A stretch of DNA of 64,000 nt from Sphingomonas corticis (lineage in GTDB: Bacteria > Pseudomonadota > Alphaproteobacteria > Sphingomonadales > Sphingomonadaceae): the NCBI RefSeq assembly GCF_012035195.1, contig NZ_JAAVJH010000006.1, positions 1 through 64,000 of the forward strand, in the 5' to 3' direction. The stretch's first letter is position 1. Each line of letters opens with the position of its first letter. The translations under genes and the position numbers were made by a program. Positions 1-7,679 of the stretch are shown here, piece after piece. The notes beneath the pieces are model-generated. The model was not told the DNA's origin and did no database searches. It worked only from the letters and a program-made list of their open reading frames with translations.

Positions 1-1
1 G

Positions 2-250
2 TTCATCACGCTCGCCGCCACCTTGTCGATCGTGCCGAGCGTGCCGGTCGCCGGCATGGCGCTGATCCTGGGCGTCGACCGCTTCATGTCCGAGTGCCGC
101 AGCCTGACCAACTTCATCGGCAACGCGGTGGCGACGGTGGTCGTCTCGCGCTGGGAAGGCCGGCTCGACAAGGCGCAGTTCGACGCCGCCCTCGCCGGAC
201 GCGCCCCGCGCGTCGACCAGATGCCCGCCGGCGCGATGCCGGCGGAATAA
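2..250 (+). CDS. Dicarboxylate/amino acid:cation symporter, C-terminal fragment
   Basis: The window opens inside this gene; only the last 82 codons are present. The visible part matches the C-terminal end of the DAACS (DctA/GltP) family: a hydrophobic stretch, then the conserved D-R-F[17 protein letters not shown] block that carries substrate and cation contacts in this family, then a short charged cytoplasmic tail ending at the TAA. Proteins of this family import C4-dicarboxylates or acidic amino acids with Na+ or H+ across the inner membrane. Substrate cannot be decided from this fragment. The next gene follows 38 bp downstream on the same strand. Confidence 0.85.
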   Translation, partial: FITLAATLSIVPSVPVAGMALILGVDRFMSECRSLTNFIGNAVATVVVSRWEGRLDKAQFDAALAGRAPRVDQMPAGAMPAE

Positions 251-288
251 AGACGGGAGCCGCCGCGCCCGCGCCTCGTTCAGCCCGG

Positions 289-1620
289 ATGAGCGAGGAC
301 GACGAAGGACGGGTGCGGCACCGCGCGGTGCCGAGCGGGCGGATCGCGCGGCTGGGCGGGTTCGGCCGGCTCGCGGGCGGGATCGCGGGCGGGATGCTGG
401 CGGAAGGCGCGCGGCGGCTCGCCGCGGGCGAGCGTCCGCGCATGGGCGACCTCGTCCTCACCCCGGCCAATGCCGCGCGGGTCGCGGACCGGCTGTCGCA
501 CCTGCGCGGTGCGGCGATGAAGCTCGGGCAGATGATCTCGATGGACGCGGGCGACCTGCTGCCCGCCGAGCTGTCCGCCATCCTCGCGCGGCTGCGCGAC
601 CAGGCGTACCGGATGCCGCCGGCGCAGCTGGACGGCGTGCTGCGGCAGGAATGGGGCGCGGACTGGCGCCGCCGCTTCCGCCATTTCGAGGCCGCGCCGA
701 TGGCGGCGGCATCGATCGGGCAGGTGCATCGCGCGACCCTGCCCGACGGACGCGTGCTGGCGGTGAAGGTGCAATATCCCGGCGTGGCGCAGAGCATCGA
801 CGCCGACGTGGACAATGTCGCGACGCTGCTGCGCGTCTCCGGCGTGCTGCCGCCGGGGCTGGATCTCGCGCCGCTGCTCGCCGAGGCGAAACGCCAGCTG
901 AAGGAGGAGGCGGACTACCTGCGCGAGGGCGAGCAGATGCGTGCCTATGCCGCGCGGCTGGCGGGCGACCCGCGCTACGTCGTCCCCGTGGCCGAGGACG
1001 CGCTGACGACGCGCCGCGCCCTGGCGATGAGCTTCGTCGAGGGGCGGCCGGTGGAGGCGCTGGCGGAGGCGCCGCAGGAGGCGCGCGACACGGCGATGAC
1101 CGCGCTGGTCGAGCTGGTGCTGCGCGAGCTGTTCGAGTTCGGCGCGATGCAGACCGATCCGAACTTCGCCAATTACCGCTGGCAGCCGGAAACGGGCGCG
1201 CTGGTGCTGCTCGATTTCGGCGCCACCCGCGCGGTGCCGGGGGAGACCGCCGCGGCCTATCGCCGGCTGATCGAGGCGGGGCTGGCGCGCGACCTGCCGC
1301 AGGTGCGCGCGGTGGCGATCGAGACCGGCTTCCTCGGCGAGGCGGCGGCGGCGGCGCACGGCGCGGCGGTCGACCGCATCATCGCCGCGATCGACGCCGC
1401 GCTGAACCGTCCCGGCCCGTTCGACTTCGGCGACCGCGCCTTCGTGCCGGTGGTGCGCGAGGAGGCGAAGGCGATGATCGCCGATCGCGCCACCTGGCAC
1501 GTGCCCCACGTCGAGACCCTGTTCGTGCAGCGCAAGGTGAGCGGCACCGCGCTGCTCGCCGCGCGGCTGAAGGCGCGGGTCGACGTCCGCGCATTGGCCG
1601 CGGCCGCGATCGGGCGCTAG
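289..1620 (+). CDS. ABC1/AarF (UbiB-like) atypical kinase family protein
   Basis: The product is 443 aa from the ATG at 289; the frame is open further upstream but that stretch overlaps the preceding symporter. Family hallmarks are in order: K-L-G-Q (about residues 78-81), the Ala-rich replacement of the glycine loop A-A-A-S-I-G-Q (139-145), the V-K-V-Q-Y-P-G lysine (K160), Q-T-D-P-N-F-A-N (288-295) and the metal-binding D-F-G (309-311). UbiB/Coq8 relatives use ATP to support ubiquinone biosynthesis. This protein lacks the long C-terminal transmembrane pair of true UbiB, so it fits the shorter AarF/ABC1 group. Its substrate is unknown. It may be cotranscribed with the MBL-fold gene 9 bp downstream. 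Confidence 0.88.
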   Translation: MSEDDEGRVRHRAVPSGRIARLGGFGRLAGGIAGGMLAEGARRLAAGERPRMGDLVLTPANAARVADRLSHLRGAAMKLGQMISMDAGDLLPAELSAILARLRDQAYRMPPAQLDGVLRQEWGADWRRRFRHFEAAPMAAASIGQVHRATLPDGRVLAVKVQYPGVAQSIDADVDNVATLLRVSGVLPPGLDLAPLLAEAKRQLKEEADYLREGEQMRAYAARLAGDPRYVVPVAEDALTTRRALAMSFVEGRPVEALAEAPQEARDTAMTALVELVLRELFEFGAMQTDPNFANYRWQPETGALVLLDFGATRAVPGETAAAYRRLIEAGLARDLPQVRAVAIETGFLGEAAAAAHGAAVDRIIAAIDAALNRPGPFDFGDRAFVPVVREEAKAMIADRATWHVPHVETLFVQRKVSGTALLAARLKARVDVRALAAAAIGR

Positions 1621-1629
1621 ATCGGGCGC

Positions 1630-2607
1630 ATGGCGACGAACCGCTACTATCAGGGGCCGCCGAGCGACCATTTCGACGGCACCCGCTTCTTCAACCCGGG
1701 TCAGGCTTCCACCGACCGCGGGCTGGCGGCACTGCTGCGCTGGAAGCTGGCGGGGGCGGCGGCGCGCTGGCCGCGCTCCGTGCCGGTTGTGCCCGCCCGA
1801 CCGGACGCTCGGGTAGAGGGGCTGCGCGTCACGATGATCGGCCATGCCTCGCTGCTGATCCAGGCGGCGGGGGTGAACGTGCTGACGGACCCGGTCTTCT
1901 CCGATCGCGCCAGCCCCTTCGCACGCGTGGGCCCGCGACGGGTGACCGCCCCCGGCATCGCCTTCGACCACCTGCCGCCGATCGACGCGGTGCTGTTGAG
2001 CCATGCCCATTACGACCACATGGACGTCGCCACGCTGCGCCGGCTGCACGCGCGCGACGCGCCGTTGATGGCGATGCCGCTCGGCAACGACGCGGTCGTG
2101 CGCGCCGCGGTGCCCGGTGCGCGCGCGGTGGCGGGAAACTGGTGGGAGCGGATCGCGCTGGGCGAGGGGATCGCGACGACGCTGACGCCCGCCTGTCACT
2201 GGTCCAACCGCTGGCCGAGCGACACGCGGATGATGCTGTGGTCGGGCCATTGGCTCGACACGCCGGCGGGAGCGGTCTGGTTCGTCGGCGACACCGGCTA
2301 CGGCGACGGACGCATCTTCGCCGACGTGCGCCAACGGCTGGGCAGCCCGCGCGCGGCGCTGATCCCGATCGGCGCCTACGAACCGCGCTGGTTCATGGCG
2401 GCGCAGCACGTGAACCCGGCGGAGGCGGTGCGCATCTTCGACGACGTCGGCGCCGGACGCGCGCTCGGCATCCACTGGGGCACGTTCCAGCTGACCGACG
2501 AGGCACGCGACGCGCCACGGGAAGCGCTGGCGGCGGCGCTGGCCAAGCGCGGGATCGCGGCGGAGCGGTTCGTCGCGGCGGAGGCTGGCGGGGTGTACGA
2601 TTGGTAA
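1630..2607 (+). CDS. MBL-fold metallohydrolase (NAPE-PLD/UlaG-like)
   Basis: A 325-aa metallo-beta-lactamase-fold protein without signal peptide. The metal-site motif H-A-H-Y-D-H is at residues 125-130, preceded by a G-H-A-S strand (71-74) and followed by C-H-W-S, G-D-T-G-Y-G and a late I-H-W-G-T-F containing further histidines. The N-terminal Y-x-G-P-P-S-D-H-F-D-G-x-x-F-x-N-P pattern is typical of the NAPE-hydrolysing phospholipase D-like branch rather than of beta-lactamases. It probably acts on a phosphodiester or lactone. It begins 9 bp after the ABC1 kinase gene, which suggests one transcript; a lipid-related role is inference. Confidence 0.85.
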   Translation: MATNRYYQGPPSDHFDGTRFFNPGQASTDRGLAALLRWKLAGAAARWPRSVPVVPARPDARVEGLRVTMIGHASLLIQAAGVNVLTDPVFSDRASPFARVGPRRVTAPGIAFDHLPPIDAVLLSHAHYDHMDVATLRRLHARDAPLMAMPLGNDAVVRAAVPGARAVAGNWWERIALGEGIATTLTPACHWSNRWPSDTRMMLWSGHWLDTPAGAVWFVGDTGYGDGRIFADVRQRLGSPRAALIPIGAYEPRWFMAAQHVNPAEAVRIFDDVGAGRALGIHWGTFQLTDEARDAPREALAAALAKRGIAAERFVAAEAGGVYDW

Positions 2608-2637
2608 GCGACAAACCGTCGCAACCGACTGAAGACG

Positions 2638-2967
2638 TCAGTCTTCCTCCTCCAGCCCGGCATACCAGTCGGCGTAGCGCGTGTTTCTCGCCAGGTGGCG
2701 GTTCAGGTCCTCCCCGCCCGCCCACCACACCGGCCCGCGCTCGCCCAGCGCCACCTTCGCCGCATCCACCGCGGCGCGCGCGTCGGCGAGCGCGGTCTCG
2801 TCGCCCGCCCGCCGCGCGGCACCCACGGCGCGGCGCGCCGTCATCAGCGCGCGAACGTACGCCGCGCGCTCCTTCGCCGGCAGGTGTGGGTTCGCGCGCC
2901 GCCACAGCCGCCCGCGCACGACGATGTAGCGGCCGTCGGGCGTGACCGGCGGCGCGCGCCGGCTCAC
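2638..2967 (-). CDS. Small conserved-type hypothetical protein
   Basis: A 109-aa basic protein whose GTG start overlaps the TGA stop of the TonB-dependent receptor gene (GTGA, 4 nt), so it is translationally coupled to it. It begins with a short R-Y-I-V-V-R-G-R-L-W-R segment and has an Ala/Arg-rich helical middle with W and D residues at the end. I see no signal peptide or membrane segment. The opening P-D-G-R-Y-I-V-V-R-G-R-L-W-R-x-x-N-P pattern looks like a conserved small protein of unknown function found in alphaproteobacteria, but I cannot name it. Confidence 0.6.
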   Translation of the reverse strand: MSRRAPPVTPDGRYIVVRGRLWRRANPHLPAKERAAYVRALMTARRAVGAARRAGDETALADARAAVDAAKVALGERGPVWWAGGEDLNRHLARNTRYADWYAGLEEED

Positions 2968-5792
2968 CGCCGCAGCGTGAAGGACGCGCCGAAGCGGCGG
3001 CCGAGGACGTCGTAGGATTGCGGGAAGGTGTTCGCGTCCGCCGCATTGCCGAAGGCCAGCGGCGGCTGGCGGTCGAACAGATTGTCGACGCCGACGATGA
3101 ACGTCGCCTGCTCGCCGACGTCGAACGACAGCGCCAGGTCAAAGTAATGCTGCGCGCCGATCCGCTCCACGGTGTAGACGGTGGCGGGCGTGTCGTCGGT
3201 CACCGGCCCTTCCATCCGCCACGTGCCGCGCAGCGTCACGCCCCCGCTAATGCCGCTGCCGCCGAGGCTGAGGTCGGTACGGTGGCGGTATTTGGGCAAA
3301 GCGCGCCGTACTTCCAGCCCGCACGTCGCGCCGAACCGGCCGGCGCATTCGATGACGGGGGCGGTGGCGCCGTTCTGCTGTCGCTGGCTCAGCACCACCG
3401 AGCCGGCGTAGCTCAGCCCCGCGCGGACCGCGCCCACGTCGACGCCGTAATCGCCGACGATGTCGATCCCGCGCGACTGCAGCCGGGCGACGTTGATGTC
3501 GGAGCTGTCGACGGAGGCGAGCTGGCCGTTGGGCTGGCGCCGTACCTGCTGGCAGAACAGGTTGTTGATGTCGCGCACGATCACGAAGCAGGTGTCGAGT
3601 GTCGGCTGCGGCAGCACCGCGCCCACCGCATTGTCGATCGTGATGTCGTAGTAATCGGCGCTGAGCGTCAGGCCCGGCAGGAACGTGGGCGTCAACACCG
3701 CGCCCGCGGTCCAGGTCTTGCCCGTTTCCGGCTGGATCGTCGCTCGCCCGCCGAAGATGAACAGCGCGGCGGACAGGTCCTGCACGAAGCCGCCCGCGGG
3801 CGCGCCGCTCGCCACGCACGTCTCTACCGACGCGCCGGAGGCGGCCGGGTTGGCGCACGGATCGACCGCACGGCCGACCAGGCTGATGCTGCTGGTGGCG
3901 CCGAACAGCTCGCCGATGTTCGGCGCGCGCACGACCCGCTGGTAGCTGCCGCGGAAGCGCACGTCGCGCAAGGGCGCCCAGTCGCCGCCCAGTTTCCACG
4001 CGTCGACCCCGCCGCTGGTCGAATAATCGGAGTAGCGGTACGCGCCCTCCACGTTCAGCGCGTGGAAGAACGGGCGGTCGGCGAGCAGCGGCACGCGCAC
4101 CTCGCCGAACACGTCCTTCACGTCGTAGCCGCCCGCGAAGTTGACGCGCGTGCCCTGGTTGAACGTCTGCCCTGCCTGCGCGACCTGGCCGTAGGTGTTG
4201 CGCCCGCGCTCGTCGCGATATTCCGCGCCGACCAGCAGCGCGACCGGCCCGCCGGGCAGCGTCAGGAAGCTGCCGGTGTCGGTGGCAAGCGTCAGCCCCG
4301 CCACCCACTGCTCGCGCCGCCGCCCCTGATCGACCACCTCGCCGATGAAGTCCACCGCGCCCGCGGAGATCGCGCCGGGGCCGAAGATGTTGGCGGGGAC
4401 GCAGCCGTTCGACGCGTCGGCGCACACCGCCGCGCCGCCCGCACCGACGGTGGCGTTGCCGGCCTGCTGGAAGCGCGCGAGCACGCCCTCGCCGGTGATC
4501 GGGCTGCGCTCGTCGCTGATGCCGTACTGCGCATAGGCGTCCCAGCGCACGCCAGCGGCGGTGCCGCGCAGGCCCAGCTGCCCCTGCGCGGTCTCGCGCG
4601 TGGTCTCCGTCACGCGGTCGCCCAGCTCGCCCAGCGAGCGCGTGACTGTCAGCAGCACCGCGTCGGTTCCGCCGAGCGCGCCCGCGTTGGTGCGGTTGAA
4701 CGAGGGGGCGAGGATCGCGCTCAATTGTGGCGTCAGGTACGGATTGTCGCGCCGCACCAGCACGTTGGTGGCCACATTGGCGGGCGGCAGCACGTCGCGC
4801 ACCTTCGTGCGGCTGTACATGGCGCGGCCGTACAGCTCGACCGCGTCGGCCAGGTCGTAATTGCCGAACAGGCTGGCGTTGAGGCGCTGCTGCGACAGCA
4901 GCAGGCTCTCGCGCCCGCTCAGCACGCTACTGGTGGCGAGCGGCGCCAGCGCGCCCGTGTCGGTGAAGCCGAAGGTATTGCCCGCCGCCGCGCCGCCAAC
5001 GCCGGTGAGGTTGAATACCGCGGCGCTGTCGCTGCGACGGAAGAAGCCGCCCAGCGGGCGCGCGGTGGTGACGGCGGTGTCGGTCCGCTCCGGCGCGGCG
5101 AAGCTGCGGTCGGCCTTGACCAGCGGGTCGCGTTCCGACCAGCCGAGGAAGCCGCTGACATTGCCCCGATCGCCCAGGTTCTTGCCGAAGGTCAGGTTCG
5201 CGCCGCGCGTCACGCCCTCGCCGCGCTCGGTGAAGTTGGAGACGACGCTCGCCTCCACGCCCTCGAAATCCTTCCGCGTGATGAAGTTGACGACGCCCGC
5301 CACCGCGTCCGAGCCGTAGACCGCAGCGGCGCCGCCGGTCAGCACGTCGACCCGGCTCACCAGCGGGGCAGGGATGGAATTGAGGTCGACCGAGTTGCGG
5401 AAGCCGAACGGCGCGCCGCGCGTGCCGTCGATCAGCACCAGGGTGCGGTTCTGCCCCAGCCCGCGCAGGTCCGCGGTCGCCGCGCCGCGCGAATCCGCGC
5501 CGTTGGACACGCCGCCGAAGCTGCCGGTGAATTGCGGCAGGCGGTTCAGCACGCTCTCGATATTGAGCGCGCGGTCGAGCGCGATGGCTTCCTGATCGAC
5601 CGAGGCGACTGGGCTGATCGCGGTGAGCCCCGGGGCCTGGATGCGCGATCCGGTGACGGTGATGTCCGCCTCCCCGCCCTCCGCCTCGACGGGCGCCACC
5701 GCTCCGCCGGGCGCCACCTGCGCCATCGCGGGCAGCGCCGCCGAAGAGAGGAGGATCGTCACCGCGAGGCGGAATGGGGAAACGGCACGCAT
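2964..5792 (-). CDS. TonB-dependent outer membrane receptor
   Basis: A 942-aa outer membrane receptor. A signal peptide (hydrophobic core L-A-V-T-I-L-L-S-S-A-A-L-P, cleavage near A-M-A-Q) is followed by a TonB-box-like D-I-T-V-T-G-S-R and a plug domain containing V-L-I-D-G-T-R and V-D-V-L-T-G-G-A-A-A-V-Y-G-S-D-A-V-A-G-V, the signature of catecholate/oligomer-type receptors. A long beta-rich barrel ends in the aromatic-containing strand F-G-A-S-F-T-L. The ATG at 5792 is preferred to the in-frame TTG at 5801 because a strong AGGAGGT lies 9 nt upstream of the ATG. Ligand unknown; no dedicated periplasmic or ABC partner is adjacent. Confidence 0.92.
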   Translation of the reverse strand: MRAVSPFRLAVTILLSSAALPAMAQVAPGGAVAPVEAEGGEADITVTGSRIQAPGLTAISPVASVDQEAIALDRALNIESVLNRLPQFTGSFGGVSNGADSRGAATADLRGLGQNRTLVLIDGTRGAPFGFRNSVDLNSIPAPLVSRVDVLTGGAAAVYGSDAVAGVVNFITRKDFEGVEASVVSNFTERGEGVTRGANLTFGKNLGDRGNVSGFLGWSERDPLVKADRSFAAPERTDTAVTTARPLGGFFRRSDSAAVFNLTGVGGAAAGNTFGFTDTGALAPLATSSVLSGRESLLLSQQRLNASLFGNYDLADAVELYGRAMYSRTKVRDVLPPANVATNVLVRRDNPYLTPQLSAILAPSFNRTNAGALGGTDAVLLTVTRSLGELGDRVTETTRETAQGQLGLRGTAAGVRWDAYAQYGISDERSPITGEGVLARFQQAGNATVGAGGAAVCADASNGCVPANIFGPGAISAGAVDFIGEVVDQGRRREQWVAGLTLATDTGSFLTLPGGPVALLVGAEYRDERGRNTYGQVAQAGQTFNQGTRVNFAGGYDVKDVFGEVRVPLLADRPFFHALNVEGAYRYSDYSTSGGVDAWKLGGDWAPLRDVRFRGSYQRVVRAPNIGELFGATSSISLVGRAVDPCANPAASGASVETCVASGAPAGGFVQDLSAALFIFGGRATIQPETGKTWTAGAVLTPTFLPGLTLSADYYDITIDNAVGAVLPQPTLDTCFVIVRDINNLFCQQVRRQPNGQLASVDSSDINVARLQSRGIDIVGDYGVDVGAVRAGLSYAGSVVLSQRQQNGATAPVIECAGRFGATCGLEVRRALPKYRHRTDLSLGGSGISGGVTLRGTWRMEGPVTDDTPATVYTVERIGAQHYFDLALSFDVGEQATFIVGVDNLFDRQPPLAFGNAADANTFPQSYDVLGRRFGASFTLRR

Positions 5793-5800
5793 GACGGACA

Positions 5801-5807
5801 ACCTCCT
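5801..5807 (-). promoter_or_regulatory. Ribosome binding site deciding the receptor start
   Basis: On the minus strand AGGAGGT sits 8-9 nt before the ATG at 5792. A TTG in the same frame at 5801 would overlap this site and is therefore unlikely to be the start. Confidence 0.7.
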
Positions 5808-5838
5808 GAACCTGTGACGGTATCATCGCAGGGCGGGC

Positions 5839-5850
5839 TGACGATCGTCA
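5839..5850. promoter_or_regulatory. Perfect 12-bp palindrome upstream of the TonB receptor
   Basis: TGACGATCGTCA is a perfect palindrome about 47 bp upstream of the receptor start, inside the roughly 140 bp between copC and the receptor gene. Its place suits an operator for the receptor, but no regulator is adjacent and I found no second copy in the window. Confidence 0.35.
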
Positions 5851-5930
5851 AAGGGCGAAGGCGCCTTGCCGGCTGGTTGTCGCGCGGCTGTTTCCCCCGG
5901 GCCACACCTTCACGTCACCGACGTGGGAGG

Positions 5931-6296
5931 TCACTTCGCCGTGAAGCGGATCGTACCCGTGTTGGGCTTCCCGTCGGCGCCGACGGCCCGCCATCTCAGG
6001 TCGTAGCTGCCCGCGGGCAGCGCGCGGGGGAGGGGGGCGGTCAGCGACCGGCCGTCCCTGTCCACCGCCGCCGCGAAGCCACGGATCGGCATCGGCGGAT
6101 GGTCCTTCATTCCCGGCATGCCGGTCATGACGAGCTCCACGGTGCTGGCCGGCGCGATCGGCTCGGAGAAGGTGAGCGACAGCCGCGTCACCTTCGCCAC
6201 GCTCGCGCCGTTCGCGGGTGCTGCGGCGACGAGCGCCGGCTCCGCCGCGGCGGGGGTGGCGAGCAGGATCAGGGGGAGGAACAGGGCAGGGCGCAT
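5931..6296 (-). CDS. copC: CopC-like periplasmic copper-binding protein
   Basis: A 121-aa CopC/YcnJ-type beta-sandwich protein with a signal peptide ending near T-P-A-A-A. The Met-rich loop M-T-G-M-P-G-M-K-D-H-P-P-M-P (residues 57-70) resembles the Cu(I) site of CopC. The Cu(II) site looks lost: the family's N-terminal His of the mature protein is replaced (mature N-terminus begins E-P-A-L-V) and the later D-G-H-P motif reads D-G-K-P. An upstream in-frame ATG at 6308 is an alternative start; neither has a strong ribosome site. The gene is divergent from the cnr-cop operon. A small 6-bp-stem inverted repeat (5911-5925) follows its stop codon and may help end the transcript. Confidence 0.85.
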   Translation of the reverse strand: MRPALFLPLILLATPAAAEPALVAAAPANGASVAKVTRLSLTFSEPIAPASTVELVMTGMPGMKDHPPMPIRGFAAAVDRDGRSLTAPLPRALPAGSYDLRWRAVGADGKPNTGTIRFTAK

Positions 6297-6420
6297 GGGA
6301 AGATCCATCGATGGAAGTGACGGCAACGATACGCGCGCGCTTGCCCCACCCCTCGTGGCGCAGGCATGAACGAGGGATCGGCGCGGCGGCTGCGTATCAG
6401 CCGGTGGAAGGACGGCAGCG

Positions 6421-6675
6421 ATGGACGATCTCGACGGGCTGTTACACCGGATGCGCGGCGAACCTGTCGACGCGCGCCTCGCCGCGCTGGGCGACGCGGT
6501 GATGGCGGGGCTGGAGGCGCGTCGCGAGCGCGCGGCGGCGCGGCGCGCGGTGGCGCTCGCCGCGGCGCTGGCGCTGGGCGTTGGCGTGGTGGGCGGCACG
6601 CTGCCCGCCGCGCCTGCGCGGGCGGTGGCGCTCGGACTGTCGGACCTGGCGCCGTCGCGACTGCTGGCGGAGTGA
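6421..6675 (+). CDS. CnrY-like single-span membrane anti-sigma factor (probable)
   Basis: An 84-aa protein with a charged N-terminal cytoplasmic stretch (about 40 residues), one transmembrane segment (Ala/Leu/Val-rich, about residues 43-63) and a short periplasmic tail. Sequence similarity to known anti-sigma factors is too weak to see by eye; the call rests on size, topology and position. It is followed, with overlapping stop and start codons, by a CnrX-type sensor and then an ECF sigma factor, the same Y-X-H order as the cnr operon of Cupriavidus metallidurans, where CnrY is a 95-aa membrane protein that sequesters sigma CnrH. Likely role: hold the sigma factor at the membrane until metal is sensed. 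Confidence 0.6.
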   Translation: MDDLDGLLHRMRGEPVDARLAALGDAVMAGLEARRERAAARRAVALAAALALGVGVVGGTLPAAPARAVALGLSDLAPSRLLAE

Positions 6676-7106
6676 TGCGCCGCTACGCGCTGGTGGCGCT
6701 GGTCGCCTTCCTCGCCGCGCTGGCGGGGGTGGCGGCGGCGCGGCTCGCCACCGCACCGCGCGCCGCGGGCGAGAGCGAACTGCACGCGCTGCTCCACAAC
6801 GGGCTGCGGCTCGATGCCGCGCAACAGCGGCGCGTGGCGGCGCTGGAACGCGACTTCGCGCAGCGCCGCGCCGCGCTGGACGAGGCGATGCGGGCGCAGA
6901 ACCGCGTCCTGGCGCGCGCCATCGCGGCGGAGCACGGCTACGGTCCGCGGGTCGCCGCCGCGGTCGATCGCTCGCACCAGGTGATGGGCGAGGTGCAGAA
7001 GGAGACGCTGAAGCACGTCTTCGCCATGCGCGGCGTGCTGCGCGCCGATCAGGCCGCGCGCTACGACGCCGCGGTGGTGCGGACGCTGACCGCGCCGTCG
7101 CGGTGA
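6675..7106 (+). CDS. CnrX-like periplasmic heavy-metal sensor
   Basis: A 143-aa membrane-anchored protein of the CnrX/Spy/CpxP-like family: one N-terminal transmembrane segment (residues 4-22), then a helical periplasmic domain. H37, H41, E58, H114 and M118 have exactly the spacing of the CnrX metal ligands H42, H46, E63, H119 and M123 (4, 17, 56 and 4 residues apart), so a functional metal site is likely. The start ATG overlaps the stop of the upstream anti-sigma gene (ATGA) and its own stop overlaps the sigma-factor start (GTGA). Role: sense a divalent metal, or copper, in the periplasm and release the sigma factor. Confidence 0.82.
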   Translation: MRRYALVALVAFLAALAGVAAARLATAPRAAGESELHALLHNGLRLDAAQQRRVAALERDFAQRRAALDEAMRAQNRVLARAIAAEHGYGPRVAAAVDRSHQVMGEVQKETLKHVFAMRGVLRADQAARYDAAVVRTLTAPSR

Positions 7107-7672
7107 CGGACCCGAGCGACGCGGACCTCGCCGCGCGAGCGATCGGCGGCGATCAGACGGCGTATGCCGCGCTGATGACGCGCCACCGCGACGCCGTGTA
7201 CCGGATGGCGCGCGGCGCCACTGGCGACGCCGACGCGGCGCTGGACGTCACGCAGGAGGCGTTCGTCGCCGCCTTCGCCGCGCTGTCCCGCTACGATCCG
7301 GCGCGGCCGTTCCGTCACTGGCTGGCGCGGATCGCGCTCAACAAGGCGCGCGACCACGCCCGCCGCCGCGCCGTGCGTCGCTTCTTCGCGCGCGCCCGCC
7401 CGCTGGACGAGGCGCTGGACGCCGCCGATCCCGCCCCCACGCCCGAGGAAGCCGCGGACGATCGCCGGCGGCTCGCCCGCGCGCGCGCCGCCATCGCCGC
7501 GCTGCCCGCCGCGCTGCGCGAGGTCCTGCTGCTGCGCGGCGTGGAGCAGATGTCGCAGGCGGAGACCGCCGCTGTCCTCGGCATCGGCGAGAAGGCGGTG
7601 GAGACGCGGCTGTACCGCGCCCGCCGGCGGCTGGCCGAGACGATGAGGGAAAGCGCGCCGCCGCGCGTATAG
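7103..7672 (+). CDS. ECF-type RNA polymerase sigma factor (CnrH-like)
   Basis: A 189-aa sigma-70 factor with only regions 2 and 4. Region 2 shows D-V-T-Q-E-A-F-V-A-A-F and the W-L-x-R-I-A-L-N-K-A-R-D core-binding segment; region 4 has L-R-E-V-L-L-L-R-G-V-E-Q-M-S and the helix-turn-helix G-I-G-E-K-A-V-E-T-R-L-Y-R-A-R. The GTG start at 7103 overlaps the sensor stop; an upstream in-frame extension would run across the sensor gene and is rejected. Its gene ends 7 bp before copA, so it presumably drives its own operon including copAB. Confidence 0.9.
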   Translation: MTDPSDADLAARAIGGDQTAYAALMTRHRDAVYRMARGATGDADAALDVTQEAFVAAFAALSRYDPARPFRHWLARIALNKARDHARRRAVRRFFARARPLDEALDAADPAPTPEEAADDRRRLARARAAIAALPAALREVLLLRGVEQMSQAETAAVLGIGEKAVETRLYRARRRLAETMRESAPPRV

Positions 7673-7679
7673 ACGAGTC

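Noticed and set aside
3018-6320. An 1100-codon open frame antisense to the TonB receptor
   Set aside because: No recognisable domain or ribosome site, and the receptor with signal peptide, plug and barrel is clear.
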